A DNA stretch of 64,000 nucleotides from Sporopachydermia quercuum (GCA_001599295.1 BCGN01000003.1:1837148-1901147); one strand, 5' to 3'; counted from the first letter of the stretch, positions 55,701-64,000 are shown. Translations and numbers: made by a program. The notes: generated by a model not told the origin, from the letters alone.

Positions 55701-55882
55701 CAGGAAATGAGGTGTCAATTGCTGGGCTCGAGAACATTAGAGTTCGGAATAAAGTGCGGGGACTAATGGATAGTTCCGGAATGGGAATTAGTGTAGCGGG
55801 TCAAGTACAGAGTTTGATCAGTGCCGCCACAAGTGAGGAGAATCTGTGTCAGATGTATTTTGGCTGGTTGCCGTTTTTGTAG
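46754..55882 (+). CDS. MEC1: DNA-damage checkpoint kinase Mec1 (ATR)
   Basis: Mec1 is the ATR-type PIKK that, with Ddc2, signals single-stranded DNA and stalled forks in the nucleus. The N-terminal two-thirds are HEAT-like helices. The FAT region precedes the kinase. The kinase has IQILGSNGKFYALMCKNDDLR (catalytic lysine near residue 2705), the catalytic loop GLGDRHSENLLL (about 2864-2875), HVDFDCLFE (Asp near 2886) and VPFRLTCNMVDAMGITGTEG. It ends in the FATC motif SEENLCQMYFGWLPFL. This matches ATR/Mec1 (SEDNLSKMYIGWLPFW in yeast) and not Tel1 or Tor. The 3042-aa length is about 670 more than S. cerevisiae Mec1 (2368), mostly from Asn/Ser/Gly-rich inserts. An ambiguous base at 51031 is near residue 1426. 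Single exon. Confidence 0.97.
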   Translation: MNDPWNYGNSVPAAKRIKRNPRTRHLQQQQQQHRTKNIRNYIQYLTKIIDKETEIKSASIVKNPALNSHFQVNSTPNNSIGSTNTPTVSKEAAIKCIGHIVNIGIIPILKKDRKECYNNNNNSNNKGEIKDEEILNLSLEVLNLICGNHFDVLWEFGAWYEIGNEVTRPGTGIGLEDVRRITWSSTGNYGVSLFAGSSLGGGSGDVFIPISTADQKLNPARNSKLDSCANISTNSAYPTFPICTLLVNILFLCLGEPNGDTLTLTKRCLTTIYSVFQIKLLHVDYGIHKEMRGLIVKHLQNVEEFAVRITRIGNNRFNMALKSETCFKHLAGLLQSGVGLLQWCLNRAGKVPQNTDEIQLNPAFPLINQYTIHLFCNRLYFIILHCKEYSLLKYPTIDALLSELLRAVTDYTFCGVTVDIQGTELFTIALNWVDRCLTPGFLRDIPLTEQSVCEGLLKFARMYVTFGLESGISDYLPSFELEREFTEGHEVEKCVQILQFLSEVARGTSRNVTEEYRAKAGSNCNEMQGQYFLERQFTITTLEVLRSDILKWYKQMYPFRREAKMGTNVQLNSLIPTSSASAAGSASNTTSNASENLPFPLTLSELLRNSAPSNPAYPAIIKLHKLLIENKPLLETLQFQLSFLYYLQKCICHSNGTLNLGTGKCQVCDSYSGVNCWILNVSEMRPARELIVRTVEEIVEVFLGSELFLQSNGTQIIVLGILRRTLIMYQPNEAINININTPNWETGVWNWVLSLARGSIQSWGKYPSMEIIQAASAILPFLVIGTYGHENFISIYRVLSESGNAANGPSIYPIKAIVSSFGNLACVLTGDKLNLILISLINLLSNPSQFRVSLICTEISAIAKYKRISPWQLIYAYIPTISIVIMDKMAGNGNVLRGICPLLEISERDFFLRTQKFILPYLIVRDKAREINLIAGYLQIGVNDLILDNIVVIMGSLLLTVSEEVQNTPKTPRGLKKYPAIGKQVMERIAGYCPELKSVGFKGLVRNNWLELAWEVMKCYSGVETEKESGVRGDHTGTDSEDNSRINIGTNTGNGAETAIIITALLTLIYTENPSYFTISPSGNSTPHLEPLRKFFATDILGFVHTFSDILNDKRGKTSEAEKLQNIRAIRVLAELSGDSLVFAVPRLISGLQIAINTPQFVAESLQTWETIIKYLREEDLQGILDITVSVLTQKWGQFDKKLRGIVRGILVELVETRGIAFVMRIKQGLGVPLFSVINELKFLDDYSYGIYFAEKGNDITGNGASNTEFTKHSAFCATVYPSIIRRCYDDNIFVVRQALNEIIYLYGLESPVLGYTLQNHHLNPNPDPALPRRLVQSIIAAIIKFRDLKSDIPALAVHCLGLIGTVEEHKHNDFNAGLTAGLNLGNNPTSAPIILRHFADSEETTSFLVHLVNNYLLKAFWSANXSNQPLLAYCVQECMKLLGITPQVLSLNETGGNMTELRNSAYYIWESFPRGNQSLLTPFLSSKYTLQGGGSLGTETPGSVFGSENAENAGLVGYPVYDLSQSYNTWLFKFTSVVLYKIAWVAQTTNEKHSSGVTLEPNSKSGNFPAIGSAIFKLCFGIKDKTIMQFILPYALIECVNMYPADTGSLIRSITETLNVGMADLSSEEADNLKQGFELIFSIIDYFKAWLHKKESKKRGSKSQSGSGLVSGSGADFVIVEQFINKVPVELLARKSLQCESYARSVLYYEQYYREYELGERDKTGLGSATEIQLGHKSTPTTNTTPGTISQSSNSNTDNNNPTSPYMEPRNNRLLTLQNLYSNLDDPDRVSGVLAVYSATSLETIIAECKFGENWQFAVEMLEGKTAEDNGNSESDAYMEADAERRSTWVSGATETQAQPRGFELNNKTNKPTTKPAPSTPQDPSLSALSEWAVAPHSRQSLPSSENLVTELLSTYKSHFHYSDILKKLKQISSIYPSFSPSSYPASWINVGLEAAWNCLNASELRFWIAAAENNTGYNEILVMDNYLLGKCLCALKAGQYEEFRKYRAAFGELIARNLSSGSVAGSALARKQEIVKLQGINDICVVTTPLEMGTGANAGYPGERMRGLRGLRDKNTKFVIDDFKASTENDNSAAFTRNLGTFEVINYFRTRKSRINADFNSKWYISAIHRAACYFSNRKELYPAITDSWIDSIRIARKSGAIELARKCISEIAGEETSEVYMETAKVFWSSGDAGTALRVAAEAVKRAEVEAKTNEESRAEAIERNKNVELSISVDLLDLETETDNRNTTNTARTLRGRRSKSKAKPKAVIELTTGHENEESNKGPNEQELFKTGNSLTKVRNHSSASASAQLTYAKYLEISASTNMNNIVTEYSKAITLNPNWERPYYLLGRYYDKVYNSLLNEETSEVGQMTRQTATNAAAPKAGNAGRVSQLSNYKQLICENYVRALQCDNKRMYELMPRVVTLWLDTPPNQNQSELDHPEPFGTGTETTSTSSRKTAAVNTNTNLNLVASDNPRNLTYSASPAPALELPTYMFYITLNQILSRLGQKHKQILAQIKPIIAAVLVRYPERSLWFVLAQFNSTDPIRKKRAETLFAAAAAVHVPQISSASSDIPFNDGYLIPGQRLFAGLIRVCSAKLSGEKSVVNLFQEFGFNPEVAPCRMVVPVESELVASPGTAGTEIWEGTTSGTRGETRDCCGSFRAFGTATTITKFTPRCEIFKSLRKPRKIQILGSNGKFYALMCKNDDLRKDSRLMDFTASINRLLRKNSDSNSRDLGIITYMAVPLNEKYGMIEFVQSVRPLREIFTELYLNRNNPLKLAELKTLYAGPGNSGKDNPAANIGNNNPLLHQKIKIFQKICNMYPPILYLYFLQQFPEANNWYLARNNYTRSTAVMSMVGYILGLGDRHSENLLLSKASGSIFHVDFDCLFEMGTRLKVPERVPFRLTCNMVDAMGITGTEGSFRKCSEITLHVIRNNENMLMNILEPFIHDPVLDWTRLRKSEKQNSVVGGVSGVQAGAGAGNEVSIAGLENIRVRNKVRGLMDSSGMGISVAGQVQSLISAATSEENLCQMYFGWLPFL

Positions 55883-56708
55883 CGGAAGAAATAGCACTTT
55901 AATAGGTACTTCGAACCAATAACGGTGAAAAATTGAATATATGGAATTATCTCTTTTGCAACCAGGTATTTTTGCGGAAATATTTATCATCTAAACATAA
56001 CTAGTGGTTTTTAGGCCAGAAATAAAAAAATAACGGAAACTATGGTGGAAAGTAGTTAAATTTGAGCGGAGAAAACCGAAAATCAAGCTCAACTTACCTC
56101 TCATTTGTCCATTGATTTCAGAACTTATAAGAAATTAATTGCCTGACAAAAGGTATTTCATAAATTACATAATTCACTACACGTTTCATTCCTTGGCAGT
56201 ATTGCTGTTATTAATACAATTAATGCCCAGAAATATATGAAAATTAATTAAGTGAAATAAAGCATGCAATAATTGTTTGAATTTTGTCTATTTTTGTTGC
56301 ACATTTTGTCTAAGTAAGTGCTGTCAATTTTACTGTTTTATGCAAATAAATGCGCTTGTTAGTGCTAAGTTTAAGGTTTGGGAATATATGCATGATTTCT
56401 GCGCAAGCTCAAAACTCTGTGTACTCCATCTTCATTTTCAGCAGAACACATTAATTATAGTACACCAATTATAATTGATTAACCAGTATATTAACTAATA
56501 CTAGTATGAAAATATATGATTTCAGCTTGTATTTATGTAGAAATACGAAGTAGAATGCTGGAACTAATGAGCTTTCTGGAGTTATTCTATGCACTTATAT
56601 GCATGATTCTGAATATATGCATGAAATTTGCCTCAGAACTGAAACCTTATTTTGATTTTTCAAGACTAGTGGGAACTATTTGCGATATACTTTCCGGTAT
56701 TTAACACC
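55883..56708. other. Intergenic region between MEC1 and NVJ2
   Basis: Two genes converge in this 0.8 kb. I see only AT-rich sequence and short frames without homology. Confidence 0.5.
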
Positions 56709-59700
56709 TTAGTCTATGCTTTGTATATCATGAGTATCTGTCTGTTGGTTGTCGTGTGATGATTCATTATGATTCGATTCCGTTAATATTTCCATTTTTG
56801 TTCTGACTTCCACCGAGGTTAGACTGACTACAGTTTCCGTTTTGATAGATTTACTTTGGTTATCTATTCCGTTATCTCTCCCGTTGTTCAATAAATCATT
56901 GCTTGAATCGGATATCAATGATCCGCTCTCCCTTCCGCTCTCCCTTCCGCTCTCCCTTCCGCTCTCCCTTCCGCTCTCCCTTCCGCTCTCCCTTCCGCTA
57001 TCGTTTCCGCTATTTGCTTTAGGGATCAGTGCGGAGCTTGTTTCCCAATCTGGAACTACCCTTCCAGCTGCTTGAGGCAGTTCAATTGCCTTTTCAAAAC
57101 CCTCACCCAACTCAGTTCCTCTTCCAGCTAATTTTCCCATTAAACTAGGCGGTTTTTTCCTAATTGGATATTGAACTTTGGGCAATTCATTCTCAGTTGT
57201 ATTAGTATTTCCCAGTCGAGCTTTTGCATTATCAACCATAATTGTGGCAACTTTTCCCAAACCGGAAGGCGGTTTCCTATTGGGGTAATTCAATGCACTC
57301 ATATAGTGCTCATCCAACTGCTTTAGTAACTCTGGCGGGAATTCGTGAGCGTTTGGAGCTTCTCTATGTTGAGGGGTTGGAGGAGAATTGCCTACTTTGG
57401 AGTCAAAACTACCCCATTTGCTTTTATGTGACTTATCCGAGCTACTCGGTTTCCTACTTGAGCGTCGTCGTGATTGAATCATTTCCACTCCCGAAGCAGT
57501 AGAGAAAACCTCCAATTCTGGGGGCTCAGCTCTCTGTTTCTGGTGTTCTTTTAGTGATTTCTGGTGCTGCTTCTGCGTCACGTTTTCCGAACTTGGTAAA
57601 ACCTTATTCCCATTTTGACCCTTTTGGGTTTTAGCATACCAATTACTAACTTTTTTCAAAGTATTCGGAAGCGGAAGCGAATCAGAAACTGGTGAAGAAG
57701 CAGAGCTATCTTCAATTTGGGAGTTTGTAATTTCTGAAGTCGTTCCTAATGAGGAAACTGATGCCGAGGCAGAAGCCTCGATAGAAGCGGAACGTATATC
57801 GTCGGAAGTATTCCTTTCTTTTAAAAGTTCCGTTGTGGAGAATGATTTCCGGAATTCCTGGGCTCCGAGATTATTCTCGGCTTTCTTACCCTTTCCGGAA
57901 ATAACGTTCATGTACAAATTGGAGGCTCCTTTAGTGAATTCCGACGTTGCCACTTTTTTCCGGAGATTATTGAACATCCTACTATTTCCGGTATTTTTCA
58001 TACTGCTAGTACTAATATTTCCGGACTTACTGGACAAGATATCGGCTCGTTTCAGAGACTTTGATACCGTTAAATTTTCCAAACCCGAGCCTAATATTTC
58101 CGAGTCTTCTGTTTGTGGCCAAGCCACTCCCGCCATTTCCTCCGTTCTATCTACATGGTCTCCGCTATCGTCTCGTCTATCGTTTCCGGTTTCCTTACTC
58201 CAAATTCCCCCACGATAAAACTCTTCCGAGGTATCAAAAAAAGTAATATCATCCATATTAGGAAACACAAGAGACTCTTTTAGTGCTTCTCGGAACCTAA
58301 AATCGATAGCATTTGTGATAATCCCGCTTTTCAGCTGCCGAGAGCTCACAATTGGCTCGATTTCCAGATTGAGTTTCGGCATCTCGGCAAAACACCACCA
58401 AATCCTTCCCGAAGGTGGAGGTTTCATTCGGAATAGTAGCGTACCCTGCAAATCTTTGATACTTACCGCTAATACAATTGAAACTTCCCGGGCCTTAAAC
58501 CGAGCTCCGAGGTTAATAGTTACTTTAGTGGCAATAGTAACGGATATATTGCCGGAATAGGAAACATCTGCCTCTACCATAAGGTTACCCTGGGGGGTGA
58601 GATCTCTGAGTTTAAAGTTTGTGAATTGCGGGGCTGCTGTTCCACAAAACACATTCCGAACTTCAAAATCGGTTAGAAATCCCGGCTTTTTGATCCGTTG
58701 CAGCTTACGAATGATCCGGTTCCGAATAGCGGCTTCAAATTTCGGGGTTCGGTTGACGGCCAGAAATAGTCTTCCGATTGTGGCGTTGAGCCACCGGAAG
58801 TTCAATTGGCTGTCGGACGAGTGGATTGTGCTTATTAGGGTTATCATTTCTTCACATTTAAGACCGAGTGGAGTTGCCGCGACTGCGGGGTCTATTGAGG
58901 GGTCCATTGCAGGTACTGCGGGAACTGTGGGGTCGGATTCATGCGGGGTACTTTGTCTCTTTGTGGCCTGAATTAATGCAAAATACCAATCTTCTTTCTC
59001 ACAGTTATTATTGAAATGCAGATTAACTTTGGCTAAACCACTTGCCCCGGTGCCGAAGCCACTGACCCCGCGTTCCCCGCAGTCCTCTTTCCTAATTAGG
59101 CATACAAGAGTCCTTTTTGTAAACAATTGGGCGTCCTGCAAATTCCTTGGCAGAATTGTCACTACGAAGTTTACCAGTACAATCACGTGGTGAATCATGC
59201 GTAGGGTTTCGTCTTTGTACAGAAACAAGTTGCCATCTTTAAGTACTCCAAAAAGCTTAATTTTCTTCCCCGATTTCGCTTTTGTGGAAGCGGGTTGCAA
59301 TTGAGGTTGAAACTGTTGTTTAGCGTGAGGCTTAGCTTGAGGCCGTGTCGGAATCCTGGACGGAGAAACCGAAGAAACCGGAGAAAACAGAGGCGTATCA
59401 CCTGGTTCATTTGAAGTTGCGGCATGAGGTTCCGAATTTCCGATGCCATTGCCCTCGCCGTCGCTGTGTGTGACAACAACATCGTCACTGACATTACTGT
59501 TATAATTATTGCTGTTACCATTAATTGCACTAATTGAGTTGACTGAATTACTGTCATTGCTATTGCTATTCCAATTCTCCTTAATATCATTTATGCTATC
59601 GTCTTCCTGCTGATAATTGCTGTCGTTAACTTCGTTTTCATTATTGCTGCCGAACTCATTAATTCCACTATTGGAATTACTGTCGTTGCTGCTGGAGTCA

Positions 59701-60209
59701 TGAAACTCCTGCGTAATGTAGATCCATCCTTTCATAGAAAGCGGAGTCGGAAGAGGAAGTGGTTTAACCCTGATGGTATTTCCTGATTGAGTATTAACCT
59801 GACTCCTCTTTGTAGGGCCTGATTGAGGCTCCTCCGCTTGCTGTGCCTCTTGCACCTCCTGAGACTCTTGGGGCTCATTTTCCAGTCTAAATTCCCATTC
59901 CCCTTTGGCCTCTATTCCCTGTCCTTCTCCTTCTGTTTTCTCTTGCGCCCCACTTTCGGCATCGTGTTCTCCTTTGGTTCCGACAGGCAGAAACTGTTGG
60001 ACATACAATGGCTTTTCGTCAGCAACATATAGGAAATACCATTTGAATAGGAATAGATAAGAAACGGTAATCAAACAAGGAATGAATGTGATCCCTCCAA
60101 AGAGATAAACAAGGATAAACTGGGTAAACGTCATTGTGTCTTCGTTCTTGATGTTTCCTTCTTTGTTGTTGTTGTTAAGACATGAGAATAGTGAAATACG
60201 AGTAGTCAA
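56709..60209 (-). CDS. NVJ2: Nucleus-vacuole junction lipid-transfer protein Nvj2
   Basis: Nvj2 is an ER membrane protein with an SMP lipid-transfer domain, found at nucleus-vacuole and ER-Golgi contacts. The 1166-aa product has an N-terminal transmembrane segment (about residues 30-58). A PH domain lies at about 310-415, after a long acidic and Asn/Ser-rich spacer. The SMP domain follows at about 450-660: FRWLNATIGRLFL, IIRKLQRIKKPGFL, NFKLRDLTPQGNLMVEAD and FRMKPPPSGRIWWCF. The disordered C-terminus includes six perfect RESG repeats. Domain order TM-PH-SMP matches S. cerevisiae Nvj2 (770 aa); the excess is disordered sequence. It uses the first ATG (MTTRISLFSC). Confidence 0.86.
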   Translation of the reverse strand: MTTRISLFSCLNNNNKEGNIKNEDTMTFTQFILVYLFGGITFIPCLITVSYLFLFKWYFLYVADEKPLYVQQFLPVGTKGEHDAESGAQEKTEGEGQGIEAKGEWEFRLENEPQESQEVQEAQQAEEPQSGPTKRSQVNTQSGNTIRVKPLPLPTPLSMKGWIYITQEFHDSSSNDSNSNSGINEFGSNNENEVNDSNYQQEDDSINDIKENWNSNSNDSNSVNSISAINGNSNNYNSNVSDDVVVTHSDGEGNGIGNSEPHAATSNEPGDTPLFSPVSSVSPSRIPTRPQAKPHAKQQFQPQLQPASTKAKSGKKIKLFGVLKDGNLFLYKDETLRMIHHVIVLVNFVVTILPRNLQDAQLFTKRTLVCLIRKEDCGERGVSGFGTGASGLAKVNLHFNNNCEKEDWYFALIQATKRQSTPHESDPTVPAVPAMDPSIDPAVAATPLGLKCEEMITLISTIHSSDSQLNFRWLNATIGRLFLAVNRTPKFEAAIRNRIIRKLQRIKKPGFLTDFEVRNVFCGTAAPQFTNFKLRDLTPQGNLMVEADVSYSGNISVTIATKVTINLGARFKAREVSIVLAVSIKDLQGTLLFRMKPPPSGRIWWCFAEMPKLNLEIEPIVSSRQLKSGIITNAIDFRFREALKESLVFPNMDDITFFDTSEEFYRGGIWSKETGNDRRDDSGDHVDRTEEMAGVAWPQTEDSEILGSGLENLTVSKSLKRADILSSKSGNISTSSMKNTGNSRMFNNLRKKVATSEFTKGASNLYMNVISGKGKKAENNLGAQEFRKSFSTTELLKERNTSDDIRSASIEASASASVSSLGTTSEITNSQIEDSSASSPVSDSLPLPNTLKKVSNWYAKTQKGQNGNKVLPSSENVTQKQHQKSLKEHQKQRAEPPELEVFSTASGVEMIQSRRRSSRKPSSSDKSHKSKWGSFDSKVGNSPPTPQHREAPNAHEFPPELLKQLDEHYMSALNYPNRKPPSGLGKVATIMVDNAKARLGNTNTTENELPKVQYPIRKKPPSLMGKLAGRGTELGEGFEKAIELPQAAGRVVPDWETSSALIPKANSGNDSGRESGRESGRESGRESGRESGRESGSLISDSSNDLLNNGRDNGIDNQSKSIKTETVVSLTSVEVRTKMEILTESNHNESSHDNQQTDTHDIQSID
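56923..56999 (-). repeat. 12-bp minisatellite inside NVJ2
   Basis: Six identical units of CCGCTCTCCCTT (plus strand) and a partial seventh, encoding Arg-Glu-Ser-Gly repeats in the disordered tail of NVJ2. Identical DNA in every unit suggests recent expansion. Confidence 0.95.
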
Positions 60210-63199
60210 TTTGATGCTTCTTATGGGGCAAATGATAAATATGATTAGGAGAATAAAAATAAGAGACTCCTTTGTAATGAAATAGGCAGCTAAGTGTTGA
60301 GATACTGGGAAATTAGGATACTATGATGCAGTTGATATGAAAAAATGCTGCGACTGATGATAATAATTGTGTGTAGGTGTGCAAGTTGTAGCTCCGCCGT
60401 GCTGTTCTGCACTGCCCTGGACGGATAGAAAGAATGATAACAAGGACAAAGATAAATGCGCCGACCTTGAAATGGCCCTTTCTGTTAGTTTACTGGTATT
60501 TTAGCAATTATAGCTGCTAATAAAAATACATGAATTAAGCAGCAGCAGTGAACACTTCAATCAAACAGTAACTGGCAGCAATGTAGTGACGATTAATAGA
60601 GAGAGCACCAATAATAAAAGCTGGATTGTTTGCTGTACTGATAACGTTACTTCAGTTGCAACCAGCTAGCAGACTTGGTGGTGATTCATAGACAGGTTTA
60701 CTAACAAGCTGGATTGCCGGATTGTCGGGCTCTAACCAACTGGCTCAATGATTTGGTTGTTATCGTTGAAGTACTATGCTGATAAAATGTGGGACTGGTA
60801 GTTTGAGTTCGCTGGTTTGCTTTGCTGGCTGCTTATTTTGCCAGCTCAAAGGAAATAAGAACTGATCAAAATGATCAAAAGATCAGTTCAGACCGCCAAA
60901 TAATGCAATCAGTCCAAGCAGTTTACAATGAATTATAGAGTCTAATTGCTGTTTATCAACAACCAACAATCACCTGAAAATGAACTACTTAAGTAATAAA
61001 TTGAGTAAAGTAACAGGCAATTAGATAAATCGCCAGTCAAACAGCAAATGATTGAATATTGCCAATAACAGTTACACAACTATCAAACAGCAACAACAAT
61101 CAATCAAGGAAACAACTGAACAGAGCAAACACAACAGAACAGTTGAAACAGATATTTTCTTCCCGCAGATGGAATATTTGGTTCAACTGCACGTTAATTC
61201 TTGACTTTCGATTGGTTTTGTTTAATTTATTGTTGGGATGATGCTTAATTATTAATAATAGCTTAATGGATTCAGTTGATTCAGTCCGTTTGGTTTGTTT
61301 GGTCGATGTAGTTAATTTATACTATGCCGAATGGCAGTCTGCAGAAATAAATAGATTGTCTGACTCGCTAAAGCAATCAATGACAAATCAGTAATGGATT
61401 AATGGTGATTTGCTGAGTCTGAATAGTCACTCGCAATATTTCATAAACTATGCATTAATTATTGTATAATTATTGCATAAGAATACATCAATTGTATCAG
61501 AATTGATGTTCTGCTTTTTAGTTGAGTGAAATGCCCTCTTTTGTTGGTTCTGTTAGTATTACACTTATTCTTGTAGCTCTAACAGCTTTTACTATTTCCT
61601 TGAATTGCTTGAGGTGCTAGATCCGCTCAGATTTCTTGAATCTCTAGAATTTCAATTAATTTTATCTATCAGTCAATCAATCAAAGATCCATCAGTACTT
61701 ACAATTTGAATCAATGAACAAGCAATCAGTGCGCGAGCTCGCTCATATATCATTCATGCAAAATGCGCATTTATTCATCTACTAACTCTTTTCTCGCTGG
61801 TTCTTGAATGAATCACTAAATGAGTATCAAACAACAATAATAATACTAGTAATAACAGTTATATAATCCAGAAAGAAAGGAAGAAGGAAAGAGTTTGATG
61901 ATGATGATGTGGTTTTGTGAGATGTGAGGTGCTTTGTGAAATATGAAATGTGAAATGTGAAATGTGAAATGTGATCTGCATTTGCATATGGGATGGAAAT
62001 TGTGGAGAAGTAAGTGTGGCGTAAAAGGAGGCAGACCAAGAATTACTGGAATGGGTGGAATGAGCCATATGTGGCTTTGCATTTAGGGGATGAGGAGGCG
62101 AGGACAATCACTTGCGCATAAAAATATGAAAAATACGTACGCATACGAGGTCGACGTACGACTCAGAACTTAAACAAGCTTGCATAAACTAAAAAGTATA
62201 TATAGATAGGAGCTTCAATCATGCAGAATTCTACATAGGATTGCATAGTGCATGAGATGTCGATTATGTCATCAGCAATGTAGCTCGGGGAGAATTGATA
62301 ACGACGTAATCAGGGTTGGCCCCATATGAGTCATAGTCTCCTGAACCTATTTTGTATGATCATGAATTGGTGGTAATAATAATTTTTATATATTTTTGGA
62401 GGAAAGATCAGGCTGAAAGGGCTCGATTTTGTTTCAGGCCTTCCTTCCAAATGTTGAACAATAGCATGGATTCAAAAGGGACACTGACGTTCATTGAAGG
62501 ATTAGAACTGATACCACCAGTTTTACCTATCAGTCCAACCAGTTGCTCGAAATCCCAGAAAGCACCAAAATTTGTCTCAATACTTCCAAGCAATCATTTC
62601 TGGTAAGAATAAGTATAAATAGCGTTAATTTCATTGGAAATTCATTACTTTGTTCACTCAGTCCGAAAGAATGTAGAAAATCGTCCCATATCAGAGGCAA
62701 AAGTTGGAAACATTTTATAAAAGACAAGAGCATTAACAAATACTACAGATGTCTGCATTATCGCATATTCCCCCACATGAAATTTGCATATCTCTGCATG
62801 TCTTGATTTATATTTTTGACCTGACAAAATCATGACGCAGATGACTGAACCTCGACGGATAGGCGATGACCATATAAATGAGAGTTCCCATAAGAAGCCA
62901 GTTAATTATTGTGGGAATGGATCTCTGTCTCCTAGTTACATAACTCTTTTCTTCTCATTGTCAACAGATTGTAGCTTGCTTCATTTTCTGTTCTCCTTTC
63001 TTTAAAGATTTTATAAGCGTTCCAGCTGATAGTTGATAAACCCATAAAAGTGCTTGATTCCCGCTCTCTATTCATTTATATGGGAGAGGTTTCATAAGGC
63101 TTATTTGATAAGATAAACAAAGCATAGGATTTACAAAATCGGCAGCAATTCTGTTAGTATTGAAAACACTCCGAAATATTCACTCAATAATAAAGCAAG
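60210..63199. other. Gene-poor region between NVJ2 and the SNA-like gene
   Basis: This 3 kb contains the NVJ2 promoter, a 7-bp tandem repeat at 61937 and several short frames. A plus-strand frame (62352-62606) ends near a GTAAG string and could be part of a spliced gene, but its product is unrecognised. Nothing else stands out. Confidence 0.45.
61937..61971 (+). repeat. 7-bp tandem repeat TGAAATG
   Basis: Four perfect units of TGAAATG preceded by one imperfect unit, in non-coding sequence. Confidence 0.85.
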
Positions 63200-63496
63200 A
63201 TGTGTTGTTGCGGTTGTGGATGGGATTTCCTACTGATAATCATTGCAGTGTTCTTCCCTCCTTTACCAGTATGGATAAAAAGAGGATTATGTTCAGCTGA
63301 TGGATTTATCAATATTGCTTTATGTGTGTTAGGCTTCTTTCCAGGTCTAATTCATTCCTGGTATATCATATCCAAATACCCAAGTGGTAGATCAAGGAAT
63401 TATGATCTTGAACGACAAGGCCTTCTTGCCAATGGCAATGGTAATGATAGATGTCACCATCATATAGTGATTCAACAGGAACCACAAGGTCAGTAG
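63200..63496 (+). CDS. PMP3/SNA-family small membrane protein
   Basis: The 98-aa product belongs to the PMP3/UPF0057 family of small stress-responsive membrane proteins, which includes yeast Pmp3 and Sna2-Sna4. It starts MCCCGCGWDF, as Sna-type proteins do (Sna4 begins MCCYCVCCT). Two transmembrane helices are visible (about residues 10-25 and 34-56) with the family's FFPPLPVWIKRG between them and FFPGLIHSWYII at the end of the second. A hydrophilic tail of about 40 residues suggests the SNA subgroup, which reaches the vacuole, rather than Pmp3 itself (55 aa). I cannot say which SNA paralogue it is. Confidence 0.8.
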   Translation: MCCCGCGWDFLLIIIAVFFPPLPVWIKRGLCSADGFINIALCVLGFFPGLIHSWYIISKYPSGRSRNYDLERQGLLANGNGNDRCHHHIVIQQEPQGQ

Positions 63497-64000
63497 GTTG
63501 AGCATTAAAGAGCATCAAATAGAGATCTTATGATAATTGAAGGATTATATTGTTTATAGGCTAATAAATGTTTTCACTACAAAATAAACATGCTCTAAAC
63601 CGAAAAGATACTCGAGAGTGACGATTGTAACTCCGGATAGGTTGGTATCGATAGAAGCAATTGTCATCGCTGATTAAATCTACTTAGTTTGAAATTACAT
63701 ACTTATCCACATATCCTCCCTACTTTCACGAAGTGCGATGAAGCTAATTACGTTCTTTTTATTATACTGCCGGAATACTTAGGTATACAGTAGAGTTCAT
63801 TATTTTCCACTACTAAAATAAAAGTTAGTGAATTGTTTATCATACAATTGAACTGCTCACACGTTTCAATCCAATGTTAATCAAACACTGCTTTTCTTCC
63901 TCAGTCTCATTAAATCAGTAAATTTTTTTTAACAATCATCGAATAACTCTGACAGTGTGAATAAAATTAATTCGTCATAGGAAGCAATGTAACAGGTTTC
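63497..64000. other. Right-end intergenic sequence
   Basis: The final 500 bases are AT-rich with no frame or RNA signature I can support. Confidence 0.5.

Noticed and set aside
62352-62806. Overlapping plus-strand frames of 84 and 87 codons, with a possible GTAAG donor
   Set aside because: I tried to join them by an intron but found no convincing branch site or recognisable product.
1-64000. CRISPR array, rRNA genes, bacterial operon features
   Set aside because: None seen; the window is eukaryotic throughout.

Overview
The window is nuclear DNA of a budding yeast (Saccharomycotina). It is AT-rich, with mostly intron-less genes and a few short introns carrying GTATGT/GTAAGT donors and TACTAAC-type branch sites. 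Gene content is yeast-specific (VPS10, SLA2, SHE3, NVJ2, mating-type genes). CTG appears to mean leucine: it encodes a leucine conserved in the SRP54 NG domain, which argues against the CTG-Ser clade. Gene order CWC25 - SUI1 - SLA2 - MAT - DIC1 matches, from memory, MAT neighbourhoods of non-Saccharomycetaceae yeasts such as the methylotrophs. I cannot name the species.

Layout. 0.3-12.5 kb: VPS75 (three exons), VPS10, CWC25 and SUI1 (three exons). 13.8-18.9 kb: a YbjQ/UPF0145-family gene with a tiny first exon, then SLA2. 18.9-26.8 kb: a mating-type region with all four classical regulators: a1 (homeodomain, minus strand), a2 (HMG box, plus strand), alpha1 (alpha-box, minus strand) and alpha2 (homeodomain, minus strand). 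A tRNA-like sequence lies between the a and alpha halves. A diverged 65-bp direct repeat lies on each side of the alpha pair. 26.8-30.2 kb: a gene-poor stretch with a diverged inverted repeat, then DIC1. 32-45 kb: ASA1, SHE3, a small unknown gene, SRP54 and CCZ1. 46.7-60.2 kb: MEC1 (3042 codons) and NVJ2, convergent. 63.2 kb: a PMP3/SNA-type membrane protein.

How the genes relate. The MAT genes would together specify both cell types: a1 with alpha2 makes the diploid-type repressor, alpha1 activates alpha genes and a2 activates a genes. One haploid genome with this locus would be expected to be self-fertile (primary homothallic), unless the arrangement is an assembly join of two alleles. The other genes are housekeeping and not functionally linked: vacuolar trafficking (VPS10, CCZ1), endocytosis (SLA2), organelle contact (NVJ2), translation and targeting (SUI1, SRP54), splicing (CWC25), chromatin and DNA damage (VPS75, ASA1, MEC1).

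From about 35 to 60 kb the style changes. CGGA/TCCG words and GCGGGG blocks are common on both strands, and several proteins are longer than their relatives through Asn/Ser/Gly-rich inserts. I saw no recognisable transposon, retroelement, CRISPR array or rRNA gene. Eight single ambiguous bases (n) are scattered through the window.
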